From Cristatella mucedo (taxonomy: Eukaryota > Bryozoa > Phylactolaemata > Cristatellidae), in the NCBI GenBank assembly GCA_009760855.2, contig WPIO01000106.1, positions 160,001 through 224,000 on the forward strand: DNA of 64,000 nucleotides, read 5' to 3'. The position numbers and the translations under genes were made by a program. Below the pieces are notes generated by a model. That model ran no database searches, was not told the origin of the DNA, and saw only the letters and a list, made by a program, of their open reading frames with translations. Shown here piece after piece: positions 55,401 through 64,000 of this stretch. Every line of letters starts with the position of its first letter. The first letter of the stretch is position 1.

Positions 55401-58400
55401 CTACTATTGGCCCTTGCTTCAAGTCAGGAAGTGGCTCCACTCCCTTTTTTTATTGATTGTCTTCAAGCCTTGATACTGTAATGCAATGTATCTCCGTCTG
55501 TAAATCCACAAAGACCAAGTGGGTGTTATGCAGGAGTATTGTATATTTCGGTGCCCATGCTGTAGCCAAAAGACTTCATCTCACACAGCAGCGAGAAAGT
55601 GTTGAGCACAGCTGAGTCGGGAGGGCGGTCGAGGAAATGATTAGCATGAAAGTAGCAGCACAGGATGGCTGGAAAGGATGTGCCATAGTCGGCAGCAGGA
55701 GAGTAGATGTCATAGCGTAAGAATCGTGCAAGCGAGTTCCACAGTGTCTAGGACCTGCAGACCAAAAGCTTTTGTCGCCAACGGTCTTTAGGCTGAGGAA
55801 TGAAACAGCTAGTATTTTAGTGTTCATACAGGACCTGAGGGCACAAGGAGGATGAAACTGGTGCAGCTGTTGAGCCTCGGTATGAAGGAGCAAGCCAAGC
55901 GGTGGCTGGCCTCGTGGGTCAGCATAAGAACTTGACTCTATGTTGTGTGCATATGTAGATGTGTCGGCTACTACTCGGATCGTCTCGTGGGCACGGCTGC
56001 CACCTTTGCAAAGCCGAGTCAAAAGTGAGGCAAAGGCGAAGCGATAACCCGGTGGTTCCGTTAGGCCGAGGTAATACTGCTTTTACACGGCTAAAGCGAG
56101 TTTCACCACCAGGCCTCTCAAACTTACGTGCCGAATATGTCGAACAAGTGCAGATTTCCCTTTCTCAGTTTCTGTAAGGGACATGACAGCAGGTCTTATT
56201 TGGCAAGTGACTCGTCGCAGACTGTCCGGTGGCAGAGCAGAGTTTGCTTTTGTCAACCTCGCTCCTCCAACCTTGGCTCCCCCCCCCCCCGTGCTGCTCT
56301 GCTCTGGCACTTCACTTCTTCTTCTCTCTCACAGCTACATGCGTGCTAGGCGATCAGGCCGCCGGGCGATCAACCTCCGAGGCGCCTTGCTGCCCCCTTT
56401 GCTTACCGGCGCTGCTACGCCATTGAGAACGCATGCAAAAGGCATCTCGTGAATCTCATTTACATTCGGAGCTTGCCAACTTGCTGCTTCCAACTGCACA
56501 CGGCGACTGGCGCTGAGAGAGCCGGCTCGTCCAGCGAGGAGGAGTCGTTTGCCACCGGGCGTACCGGACAGTAGAGCACTGTGCACTGGATACCCTGCAC
56601 ACACCACTCGCTCGCTCACTTCCCTACTCCGTCCCAGCTTCTCTCCACCGAGCGTGCGCCCCTCTCTCTCTCTCTCTCCCTCTCCTTTCTGTCGATCCGG
56701 TCTTTCTGTCTATCACGGTCGTGTCGTCAGTCTGCTGCTGCTGCATCTTTTCTCTTTTGGGTGCCGCCACCACAGTGCTGAGCGACTCTGCTAGGCTAGC
56801 TGTGCATGTCACATCTAACCGTGTTGTGCTTGTTGACGTTGGGCATGTTACCACTAGACGTTTGATCATGCTTCCTTAACAGCGTAAGTAAAGTGCCTAG
56901 AAAGAGATTACAAACTCTCTTAATGCATCACACATTTGTATTACTATTATTATTAGCTGCACCGCTGCCGGCATGCAGTGCTTAACCGCTCTTGCTGTTT
57001 CTCTCGTGCGACAGATGGTTCGTCGGGCCGAAGGATGTGTGGCAGCAGGCCAGCGATGAACCTTCGCCTGCCATCGAGGGTCGCCAGCGTCCGAGCCATC
57101 CCCGGCGCCGACCCAGCGACGGCGGCAGACGATCAGCGCAGCCAGACGAGCGGTGACGATGGAGGCAGCACAGGCGGCGGCGAGCTGACGGTCGCCTCTG
57201 CCGGCCGAAGCCAGAGGAAGGCAGATCGCAAGTGGTACAGCTGCAGCGAGTGCAACAAGATGTTTGGCGCCAAGTCGCACTATGATGATCACGTGACAAA
57301 GCACAGTAACGCCAAGCAGTTTGAGTGCCCTCTCTGCGGCAGGGCGTTCAAGTTCAAACGCGGCCTTCGCGAGCATGCCCGCGAAAACCACGGCAGCAAC
57401 ACGCACTCCGGACTCGATGGGGAGGCGCTGCTACGGCAGTACTCGGCCGGCGATCAGGGTTTTTCCGCAGCCTCTGCCGGCGGCGAGTCGGCGGACGCTG
57501 CTCGCGTGAAGGTCGAAGACTCGACGGAGCCGACGGCGGAAGTGGCCGACAGCTGCGACGATAGCACGTCGCAGCCGCCGCCTGTGCTGCAGAACAGCAG
57601 CGCCGACGGCGGCGCCGACGGCGCCTTCGCTCTACCGGAGCTCGAGCAACCAGCTGCCGGTGTTCTGGCGGCCGCCGGCGGCTACATCGGCGGCGGCAGC
57701 AGCTCGCACCTTGCCGCGGTCGCGCCGGCGATGGAGCGGCGGGGCCTGTGCGGCTCGTCCCAGCGTCCCCATGACGACGACGTGCCTCCGCCGCTGGACG
57801 ACGAGTGTCGCGACGTGGACGTCGAGTGCATGGACCACGACGATGACGAAGACGGTGGCCACTACGAGGACCAGGACAGCGACGTCGGAGGAGTAGGAGG
57901 AGGAGAGGACGTTGGCGCCACATCGGCAGCAGTGACGTTGAGGGTAGGCTCGGCAGGAACTAGCGACCGGCAGTCGTCGAGCAAGGCTCGGAGGCCCGGC
58001 ACGCTGCTTCGGCAGTCGTCGTCAATGCCGTCGTCGAAGCGGCAGCTGAAGCAGCCCACCGACCAGCAGCAGCAGCGGCGGCAACGGCAGCAGAGCGTCT
58101 CGCCCGACCCCGTATTCGCCGCTGCCGCCTCGTTCGCCGGTAGCCCGCACGGCAGCAGCCGCGGCTCGGCCGGCGAGGCGCCCGCCTCGGGCGGCGGCAG
58201 CTTCCCGTGCGTGCTCTGCCCGAGCCGGTTCAAGTACAAGCGCGGTCTCGTCAGCCACGTCAAGCGCAAGCACCTGGACAACGAATGCAGCTCCGCCAAT
58301 GATCGCGAAGTCGCTCAGCAGACGCTCGGACGCTTGGGCAACCCGCGCCTGCTCGCCGCCGCCAGGAAGCGCAGTGGCCTGCCGAGCGGGGCCGGCGGCG

Positions 58401-59268
58401 GCGTGAAGCAGCAGGGTTCGGCCTCTGGCGGCCGCCTCGACGGCGTCGCCACGGTGGCGGCCGGATTCGAAAGGCGGGAGGAGGCGAGCGACGCGGAAGA
58501 ATGGGACGACGAGGGCGAGGACGGCGACGAGGACGCCTCGTTGCAGGCGACCTCGGCGGATGCATCGGCCGATGCCTCCGGAAGAGGAGGGAGAGGCAAG
58601 CCAGAGAGGCAGGCGGCCAGGAGCAGCAGCAGCGGCGGCAGCTCGAGCGCCGCCGCGCAGACGCCGGGTTGGCTCGCCGAGCTGAAGTGGAGCGCCGACA
58701 GGCTTCGATTCGGCGGCGGCGGCAGCAGCCATTCTCAGGCTGCGTCCCCGGCGTCTGCTAACGGCGGCAGCAACAGCAGCTGCGACGGGTCCGGCAGCCA
58801 GCCGGAGAGCCGGAAAGCTGCGGCTCGCACAGCCAGCGCGGTCTCGAGGGCACCGAAAAGAGCGGGCGACGCAGATGACGATCAAGAGGAGAGCCGAGGT
58901 GAGCACGGCTTGCGACGGCGACATGGTCGCGAGCGACTCGTGCCCAGAGACCCGCGGCAGCAGCTTCAAAGCCTGATGCGAGCTCGGTCTTCCCCCACAC
59001 ACGTGCGCACACCCGTGGGCCCTGCCCGCCCGCCCCAGCAGTGGAAGGGCTTGGTCAGCCGGTTCGTGCCCTGGCTCGTCGTTGCCGGGCTCGATGTGCA
59101 GGCGCTGATCGATGCGCCGCCGCCGCGATCGTTTCAGGTCCTGACGACTCGTCGGAGGCGGCAAAGCGAGAAGCGGCAGGCAGCACCGACCATCGGTCAT
59201 CGGGCGGCAGCAGCGGCAGCAGCAAACGACTGCGCCTAGGTGAAGAGGTTTCCACGGTCCGCGCCTAG
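52033..59268 (+). CDS. ZAD-like domain plus C2H2 zinc finger protein, three exons
   Basis: Exons 52033-52441, 57015-58898 and 59138-59268 join in one frame (both junctions phase 1: G|AT and G|GT) into about 807 residues. Residues about 13-75 hold a ZAD-like zinc-coordinating domain (CFFC ... CRSC, followed by a helical LDELEQASVLRETMRGH segment). C2H2 fingers are at about 211-233 (YSCSEC...HVTKH), 239-262 (FECPLCGRAF...HARENH) and 533-557 (FPCVLCPSRF...HVKRKH). Between and after them are acidic runs (HDDDEDGGHYEDQD; EEWDDEGEDGDEDA) and Gly/Ser/Gln-rich linkers. A nuclear sequence-specific DNA-binding protein is inferred. ZADs mediate dimerisation in insect zinc finger proteins and occur in vertebrate ZNF276. 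No close named orthologue recognised. A further splice at CTAG|GTGAAG (59239) could change the tail. Confidence 0.85.
52577..53168 (+). mobile_element. L2/CR1-like LINE, RT fragment joined to its 3' end
   Basis: The RT parts are LSKALERVVADQLNSYIETS, FRANHSTESA (next frame), RGSLLDLSAAFDTIDDQVLL, RSYLSGRLQSIDVNGQRSSE and PLKYGVPQGSMLGPVLFTVY. These cover the conserved F/Y-x-D-x-x-x-A-F-D-T-I-D and PQGS-x-L-G-P blocks. After a short TATAACC-rich stretch (52975-53045) it jumps to the 3' UTR and (TTA)n, so the YADD region and C-terminus are deleted. It lies in intron 1 of the zinc finger gene. Confidence 0.9.
53169..55084. other. Zinc finger gene intron 1, unique part
   Basis: No extra exon was recognised between exon A and exon B, although the intron is about 4.6 kb long. 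It contains an A-rich stretch at about 54619. Confidence 0.5.
55085..55254 (+). mobile_element. tRNA-derived SINE, family 1, full-length
   Basis: Box A TGGCTCACAAGGTAAGGCGG, box B GGGCTCGAATCC, then GGGCGATCCTTTATCGCCAT, GCCGTAAAGGCTCTTCTGTC and GAGGCTGTTAAATCAGCTAT. It sits in intron 1 of the zinc finger gene. Confidence 0.85.
55486..55950 (-). mobile_element. (CATAA)n-tail LINE family, longest copy here
   Basis: It starts with the shared 3' end (ATGTATCTCCGTCTGTAAAT) and extends further 5'. On the minus strand it encodes LKTVGDKSFWSAGPRH, a C-terminal motif typical of CR1/Jockey-type LINE ORF2 proteins, then DYGTSFPAILCCYFHA across a frameshift. This identifies the short copies as ends of a second LINE family. 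Confidence 0.7.
55951..56857. other. Zinc finger gene intron 1, distal part
   Basis: Unique sequence with a poly-C run at about 56280-56290 and a CT-rich stretch at about 56660. No exon was recognised. Confidence 0.5.
56858..56957 (+). mobile_element. Diverged L2/CR1-like LINE 3' end
   Basis: GTAAAGTGCCTAGAAAGAGA, CTCTCTTAATGCATC and a terminal (ATT)n match the 3' end at 39.3 kb. It sits immediately upstream of zinc finger exon B. Confidence 0.65.
57015..58898 (+). CDS. Zinc finger gene exon B: three C2H2 fingers and acidic linkers
   Basis: The acceptor TCTCGTGCGACAG ends at 57014; AT completes GAT (Asp) with the G left from exon A. Finger 1 lies at about 57236-57304, finger 2 at 57320-57391 and finger 3 at 58202-58273. 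Fingers 2 and 3 share FK(F/Y)KRGL before the histidines, indicating internal duplication. Fingers 1 and 2 are joined by a short non-consensus linker (SNAKQ). The donor is CGAG|GTGAGC at 58899. The open frame continues past it, but the finger-free, Arg-rich continuation is less plausible than splicing to 59138. Confidence 0.88.
59138..59268 (+). CDS. Zinc finger gene exon C: C-terminal tail and stop
   Basis: The acceptor CGATCGTTTCAG ends at 59137. Splicing gives EESRG|PDDSSEAAKREAAG, continuing the acidic/Ser composition of exon B, then a basic SSKRLRL and a stop (TAG) at 59266-59268. The tail has the Glu/Asp/Ser/Lys bias of the rest of the protein, whereas the unspliced frame reads TTRRRRQSEKRQ. 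The alternative is that exon C ends at CTAG|GTGAAG at 59239 and more exons follow. Confidence 0.7.
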
Positions 59269-59930
59269 CTTGGAGAAGGGTCGAAGCGGAAGTCCCAGTC
59301 TTGCCTCGGCTCGACTGACGAGGCAAGACTCGCAGTGTGCGCGGCAGCGACTGCAGTGGAGCAGCGTGTAGGCGTCTCTCCAAGGAACTGCCTGCTGCGG
59401 CCAGTCCCTCTCGGCGGAGTGCGCCGAGCCGGCGGACGCCGCGCTGCAGCGGCCACTGCCTCGCGGTAGCGGCTTCTCTAGAGGAGAGTTGGTTTAGCTA
59501 CGGGAGTGCTGGCCTAAGCCGGCACTCGCGAGCCTGTAATTAATTAACTGTTCTGTTTTTATGTTCGTTGTATTTTGTGCATCCAGCTTTTCTGATTGTC
59601 CAATGATTCATTCCTATAAGGCGAGCCGTTCAACCTTATGCAAGGCGAATGGTGAGCAATCTGTTCTCTCTTTTGGTACGAAGCACGGGGTCACGTGTCT
59701 TGTCCTAGTAGCGCTAGTAGGTGCGAGCTCTCTCGCTCTTCCTCGTGGCGGCAGGGTGCCAACGGATGAGGACTTTTCGAGTAATAGCAGACGTCAGCTT
59801 CGTTCGCCGCCCGAGATGTACGCTTCTCCTCTGGGGCGGAAGCTGATTGTATTCCATTGAGGCTCAGCAGCTCTCACCCTCTCCTGCCCTGCACCCGAGT
59901 CCCGGTACCGAGAATCCGCGACGTTTGTTC
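59269..59930 (+). other. Probable 3' UTR of the zinc finger gene
   Basis: No coding potential was recognised. It contains a 12-bp perfect inverted repeat (arms 59297-59308 and 59319-59330, 10-nt loop) only 28 bases after the stop codon. The rest is unique, mixed-composition sequence. Confidence 0.5.
59297..59330 (+). repeat. Hairpin in the 3' UTR, 12-bp arms
   Basis: AGTCTTGCCTCG at 59297-59308 and its complement at 59319-59330, 28 bases after the stop of the zinc finger gene; it would fold in the mRNA. Confidence 0.85.
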
Positions 59931-59936
59931 AATAAA
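59931..59936 (+). promoter_or_regulatory. Poly(A) signal for the zinc finger gene
   Basis: A canonical AATAAA lies about 660 bp after the TAG at 59266, with a T/G-rich stretch downstream. It is the first AATAAA on the + strand after the stop, so it is the likeliest 3' end of the transcript. Confidence 0.55.
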
Positions 59937-61117
59937 TGTTTACCGCTTGACGTTTTGGCATCAATGGGCATGCAGGCAGGCAGGCAGGCACGAGCTTGCC
60001 ATGAAATGGGTTCGGCTCGAGCCGAATGAATACAGATCGCTCCGATGAGATGCTGCGATGCGTCAGCAGAACACGGAGGCGGTTCAGCCGATGGCCGACC
60101 GAGGGAGCAAGCTTCGTTAACGTAGCAACGGTGTGCTGCTGCAATATTGACCGGTCGTTCGTGTTCGTAGTCAAAGCCACTCATTGTTACAAGTCCAAAC
60201 GTGGACGATCGAGCACAGGTACTAGCAGCAGCAGTCGGCAGACTTGTTGTGCTACAGTAGAACAGAACTGAAGCTGCTGCACCTCTAGTATACGCCGCCC
60301 ACGTGGCAACGAGTTGAGGCAAGAGTCAAGAGATTTTTCGCAGACGCTCAGACGTCGCGGTTTCACTCTCGGCTGTCGCCGCAGTAACCAAAGCGTGCGA
60401 CTAAATGAAGCGATTTCTTTGCCGGATGCCACGCCCCTCCGGGTTCTATTAGTCTCAGGCCTTTGTTTCAGCATCTGCGTAGCTGTTAGCTCGCAGTTTG
60501 CAGCAAGTGTGCAAGCAATCGGCTCCAACTTGACGCGTTAGTAGAGGCAGCCTCGGTCCGGTTTCACTGGAAGTTGGGAAATGCAGCGCCTTCGTGAACG
60601 GCTGCCTGACTGACGTTCATCTGCTGATCTTTGTCGTATGTCGCTCCGAAGTTCAAAGGACAAGCCAAAAACGACCACTTTTTTGTGGCTCTGAAATGTC
60701 CTTAAAAAGAAATGGACACTGAGCAGCCGCAAAATCGTTCGAGACACTTTCACGGTCGATTTGTGTCTCCAATTCAGCCGTGCACGCCGCACCTCGTGAC
60801 CTTGTACATTGTATGTTAGCCCGACTGTCAGCTTCAGCTGCTGTGATTAATTTTTACGAATTTTTTTTACCTCGCTCTCATGCCACACGAAGCTGACTGA
60901 CAACCTCAAAATTTTGCTATGTCACAGTAGACTAATTATTTGCAAAGGCCATTTGTTTTGGCGACGGTCGCGAATTAAGTTTTATTATTTGCCAAATACG
61001 TAACTGGAAATTATTGGTACTATATATTATACATTAAATATTTGAATAATATACACATGCATATAAAATAAACATATTAAAATAATAATTGAATAAAAAT
61101 AAAAGTAATATTTGAAT

Positions 61118-61163
<46 letters not shown>

Positions 61164-62654
61164 CGCGTGTGTATGTGTTAGTATTAAACTATTTAAAATG
61201 TATTTGCCAAGACGAAACAACTGCCCGCAAGGCGTGCGACGGCAGTTTTCGCAATGTCCGAGTATCGTCATTGGGCTGCCTGTCGTGCCATTGGGCAGCT
61301 CGCCCTTCGACCTTGCAGCCGTCCCGCGGAACGACGCGTCGAGCCTCTCGCGCGAATCTCGCAACTTCTGGCGGCTAACTGGCTAGACTCCGAGTGCAGC
61401 TGCCCCGGCGAGTCTGGCGCGCTCGGCAGTTTCGCCGGGTCTGTCAGCGAGGCTGGCGAACGGCAGCGTCAGTAAGCCGGCTCGCGCCGGCGTCCAAACG
61501 AGGGGCGGCGCGGCAGTCACATTCCTCGGATGTTGGGTGAGTATCGGAACTCGCGGCGGCTGAGCAAATGCTGACCGGCTGCGCGGGTCTTATAGTCCTT
61601 ACCGAGAAGTCATTTCGGCGGTGGCGGCGTAAGAGATTTTTCTCCACTCGCCGTCGGGTACTTGCCTACTGGCCTACATTTATCCTTTTTGCCGCCGTTG
61701 CTACCGCTGTCGCCCGCTATCTTAGCGTCGTCAGTAATTTAAAAGTACAGCGAGCGGCCCGACGCAGCCGCCGCCGCCGCCGCTGTCTGCCGTGCGCCGA
61801 AAAGGGATTTCGCCGCCGCTAGCGGCTTCTCGCCAACTCCCGCGTCGAGCGACCGAGAGCTCTTCCCACCGAGAGCCTCGCTTCCGACACTCGTTCTCCA
61901 TTCGACGATCGACGCCGGCCTTTAAAGGCTTGGCTTTAAATTTCCGCTCGAAGCCGAATCCCGACAAGTCGCCCTCGACAAGCGGAGAACGGCTGGGTGC
62001 AGGCGTGGCCTTTGGTGGCGGAGGAAGGAAAAACTGTGGCTGTAGCAGACGCCGCAGGAGCCGCGCAGCTCTCCGTTGGAGAGCTTCAAGTACCGGCTCC
62101 AGCTAGCAACTCGCACTCCAGGCGACGTTTGGCAGTTTATGACTTTGGGATTCGTTTACGTCACCCGTGCTCAGATATTAGATATTAGACTGCGCGGAGT
62201 GCTCGATCGGAAGATCCGCACCGGCGCCGAAGCCGCGAATCTGAGGCGCCGGTGGAGCGTGGGCGACGATTCCGTTGGAAATTCGGGTTATTAATGACCA
62301 CTCCGCCATTGCAGTCAGTGCGCTCGCAGTCAGATAATGATGGACGGCTCTCTTCGAATTGGATGCAGCTTTCATGGGCAACTTTTGTCGAATTACTTCG
62401 GGTTCCGGGTTCAGGTGCGGCTGTGCCAACTAGAACCTTTTTTGCTTAGTCGCGAGTCCTTACTTGATTGTCAATGAGTGACAAAACAGCGAGAATGCAG
62501 GTGGATGAAAGTATGTAGAACATTCCAGCCGCTACTACACCCTACTGACCTTGAACCCTTAAAAAGCTGAGCTCGGCTCATCGTCGAGTTCAAACAATTA
62601 AGGTCTCTGCTTTGTCACCTGGGAACGATTCTCAATTTTTTGTCCTGGTGTACA
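59937..62654. other. Downstream of the zinc finger gene, no gene seen
   Basis: Mixed unique sequence with a (GCAG)n stretch near 59973, an AT-rich patch at 61.0 kb and a GC-rich patch at 61.5-62.3 kb. ORFs are short and without recognised domains. Confidence 0.5.
61123..61172. repeat. (AT)n-(GT)n microsatellite
   Basis: Short AT run followed by about 20 GT/GC units. Confidence 0.9.
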
Positions 62655-64000
62655 AATAATAATAATAATAATACATTTTTATAGCACCGTCAGAGAACTT
62701 AATCTCTTTCTAACATTTGCTGCAAAGGAAGCATGCATAATCGAATGGTTAGTGGTAGCAAACTCAATGACAAAATGCATAACATGATTAGGGGTGACAT
62801 GCACAGGGTCAGCATGCAAATATGATTAGTGGCAGCATGCACAGTGTCGGCGCACGCATAAGCACATAAAGGACGAATCATATGGATCCACTAAATGCTG
62901 TGATAAATAGATGCATTTTAGCTTCTTTCTAAATGTGGTCAAGACAAGAGATGTGATACACGTCGGAAGTGAGTCCCAGGCTTTGGGAGCATGAGAACTA
63001 AAGGTGCCAAAGCATTCGAGGTTCGTACGAGCTACAGGTAAACAGTTAGATTCCGAAAATCGGATGGTACGATGCTTGGCCTGGCTTGGGTGTAGTTCTA
63101 ATAAGTAGGCTGGAGCCAAATAATGAATGGACCTAAAAGTGAGCGACAGAACATTGAAGTCGATGCGTTGCTTGACTTGGAGCCAGTGCAGGTTACCGAG
63201 AAGTGGTGTGATGGGGCATCTTACGCAACGACATCTACTCTCCAACTGCCGACTATGGCACATCTTTTTCAGCGGTCCTGAACTGCTACTTCTATGCTAC
63301 TCACTACCTCAAGTGCTCTCCTAACTCTGCTATGCTTCCCACTTTCTCTTTGTTGCGTGAGACGAAGTCTGTTGGCTACCGAATGCGTACCGAAAGCCGC
63401 TTAGGCTGTGAGTGCGCTATACAAAACTCTCCTGCGTAACACCCACATGGTCTTCATGACTTTGTGGAGTTACTGACGGAGATCCATAACATAACATAAC
63501 ATAACTGTGCCGCTCTCGACAGACAAGCCTAGCTGCCGAGTTTTGCACCAGCTGTAAGCGCCTGATTGCACAGGTCGGTAGACCAGCAAGCAGTAAGTTA
63601 CAGAAGACGTGACGGGTTGTCACAAATGCACGGTCCAATTTAGATGTGGTATCCCTATCTAAACAAGCCCAAATTTTAGCAATGATATGTAGCTGAAGGT
63701 AGGCAGACTTGACTGTGGGGCTAATGTGGTCATCTAATGAAAGGTCACTTTGGAACAAGGAACCTAGATTTCGTGTTCATTCAACAGGGCATATGCTGGC
63801 AGAGCCGATTGTTAGCGTTAACCTTTCCAATTTCTAAATCACACTTGGTTTGCCCATAACTAGTAAGTTAGTTTTACAATAATTCAATTTAAGAAAGTTT
63901 GCTGCCATTCATGTGCGGGTGTCATCAATAGATGCAGCAACGGATTTGAGAGAACTTAAAGTGCTGGAGGGCTGGGAGAGATCGAAGCAAAGGTACAACT
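62655..64000 (-). mobile_element. L2/CR1-like LINE, 3' half, continues past the window
   Basis: The 3' tail (TAA)n is at 62655. The minus-strand ORF encodes LLGNLHWLQVKQRIDFNVLS, LAPAYLLEL and FSSHAPKAWDSLP (C-terminal region). After a nested insertion at 63232-63486 it continues with LQLVQNSAARLVCRERHS and further RT. It is cut by the window end, so its 5' extent is unknown. The ORF is frameshifted in places. Confidence 0.88.
63232..63486 (+). mobile_element. (CATAA)n-tailed LINE 3' end nested in the L2-like LINE
   Basis: The host LINE breaks after CAACGAC (63231) and resumes at TGTGCCGCTCTCGAC. The insert reads CCGACTATGGCACATC, GCCGCTTAGGCTGTGAGTGC, CTGCGTAACACCCACATGG and ends in four ATAAC-type units. 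It matches copies at 5.3, 17.7 and 55.5 kb. The insertion is clean, with at most a few bases of target duplication. Confidence 0.8.

Noticed and set aside
58899-59239. Continuation of zinc finger exon B without splicing
   Set aside because: A strong donor (GAG|GTGAGC) and a phase-matched acceptor give a tail with the composition of the protein; the unspliced continuation is Arg-rich and unlike it.
58022-59383. 453-codon ORF antisense to the zinc finger gene
   Set aside because: Antisense shadow of GC-rich coding exons; no domain, while the + strand encodes clear C2H2 fingers.

Overview
This is a window of animal nuclear DNA. It has split genes with GT/AG introns, dense microsatellites, and non-LTR retrotransposons with tRNA-derived SINEs. 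There is no operon structure. RYBP/YAF2 genes are an animal family, so the host is a metazoan, most likely an invertebrate judged by repeat content; I cannot name the phylum. Base composition is very uneven: GC- and CpG-rich blocks (about 28.6-34.8, 36.0-42.8 and 46.4-49.3 kb) alternate with AT-rich blocks (about 22.2-28.5 and 42.9-45.9 kb).

Two protein-coding genes can be supported, both on the + strand. (1) At 6045-11703 lie the last three exons of a RYBP/YAF2-like Polycomb co-factor: a RanBP2-type zinc finger exon, a linker exon and the C-terminal RING1-binding exon. All junctions are phase 2. Its first exon was not found. Its introns hold a pure (CTG)50 tract, a (TCC)~55 tract, a (GA)~63 tract beginning 20 bp after a donor site, and SINEs. 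(2) At 52033-59268 lies a three-exon C2H2 zinc finger gene of about 807 residues. It has an N-terminal ZAD-like CxxC...CxxC domain, three C2H2 fingers and long acidic/Gly/Ser linkers. The junctions are phase 1 and a poly(A) signal lies at 59931. Both encode probable nuclear DNA/chromatin proteins; nothing suggests they work together.

The roughly 40 kb between them is gene-poor. It contains copies of an L2/CR1-like LINE (RT fragments at 20.1-21.4, 52.6-53.2 and 62.7-64.0 kb and many short 3' ends), a second LINE family with a (CATAA)n tail, and 3' ends of a LINE with a probable restriction-like endonuclease. It also holds two tRNA-derived SINE families, one of which carries the L2-like LINE tail. 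Other contents are a 177-bp hAT-type element with a perfect 8-bp target duplication, a broken transposon-type ORF split by an L2-like insertion, several minisatellites, and many microsatellites.

The least conventional signal is a set of short-loop, near-perfect palindromes (10-30 bp arms) scattered through otherwise single-copy sequence, plus two larger inverted pairs of LINE ends. No defence system, CRISPR array, rRNA or functional tRNA gene was recognised.
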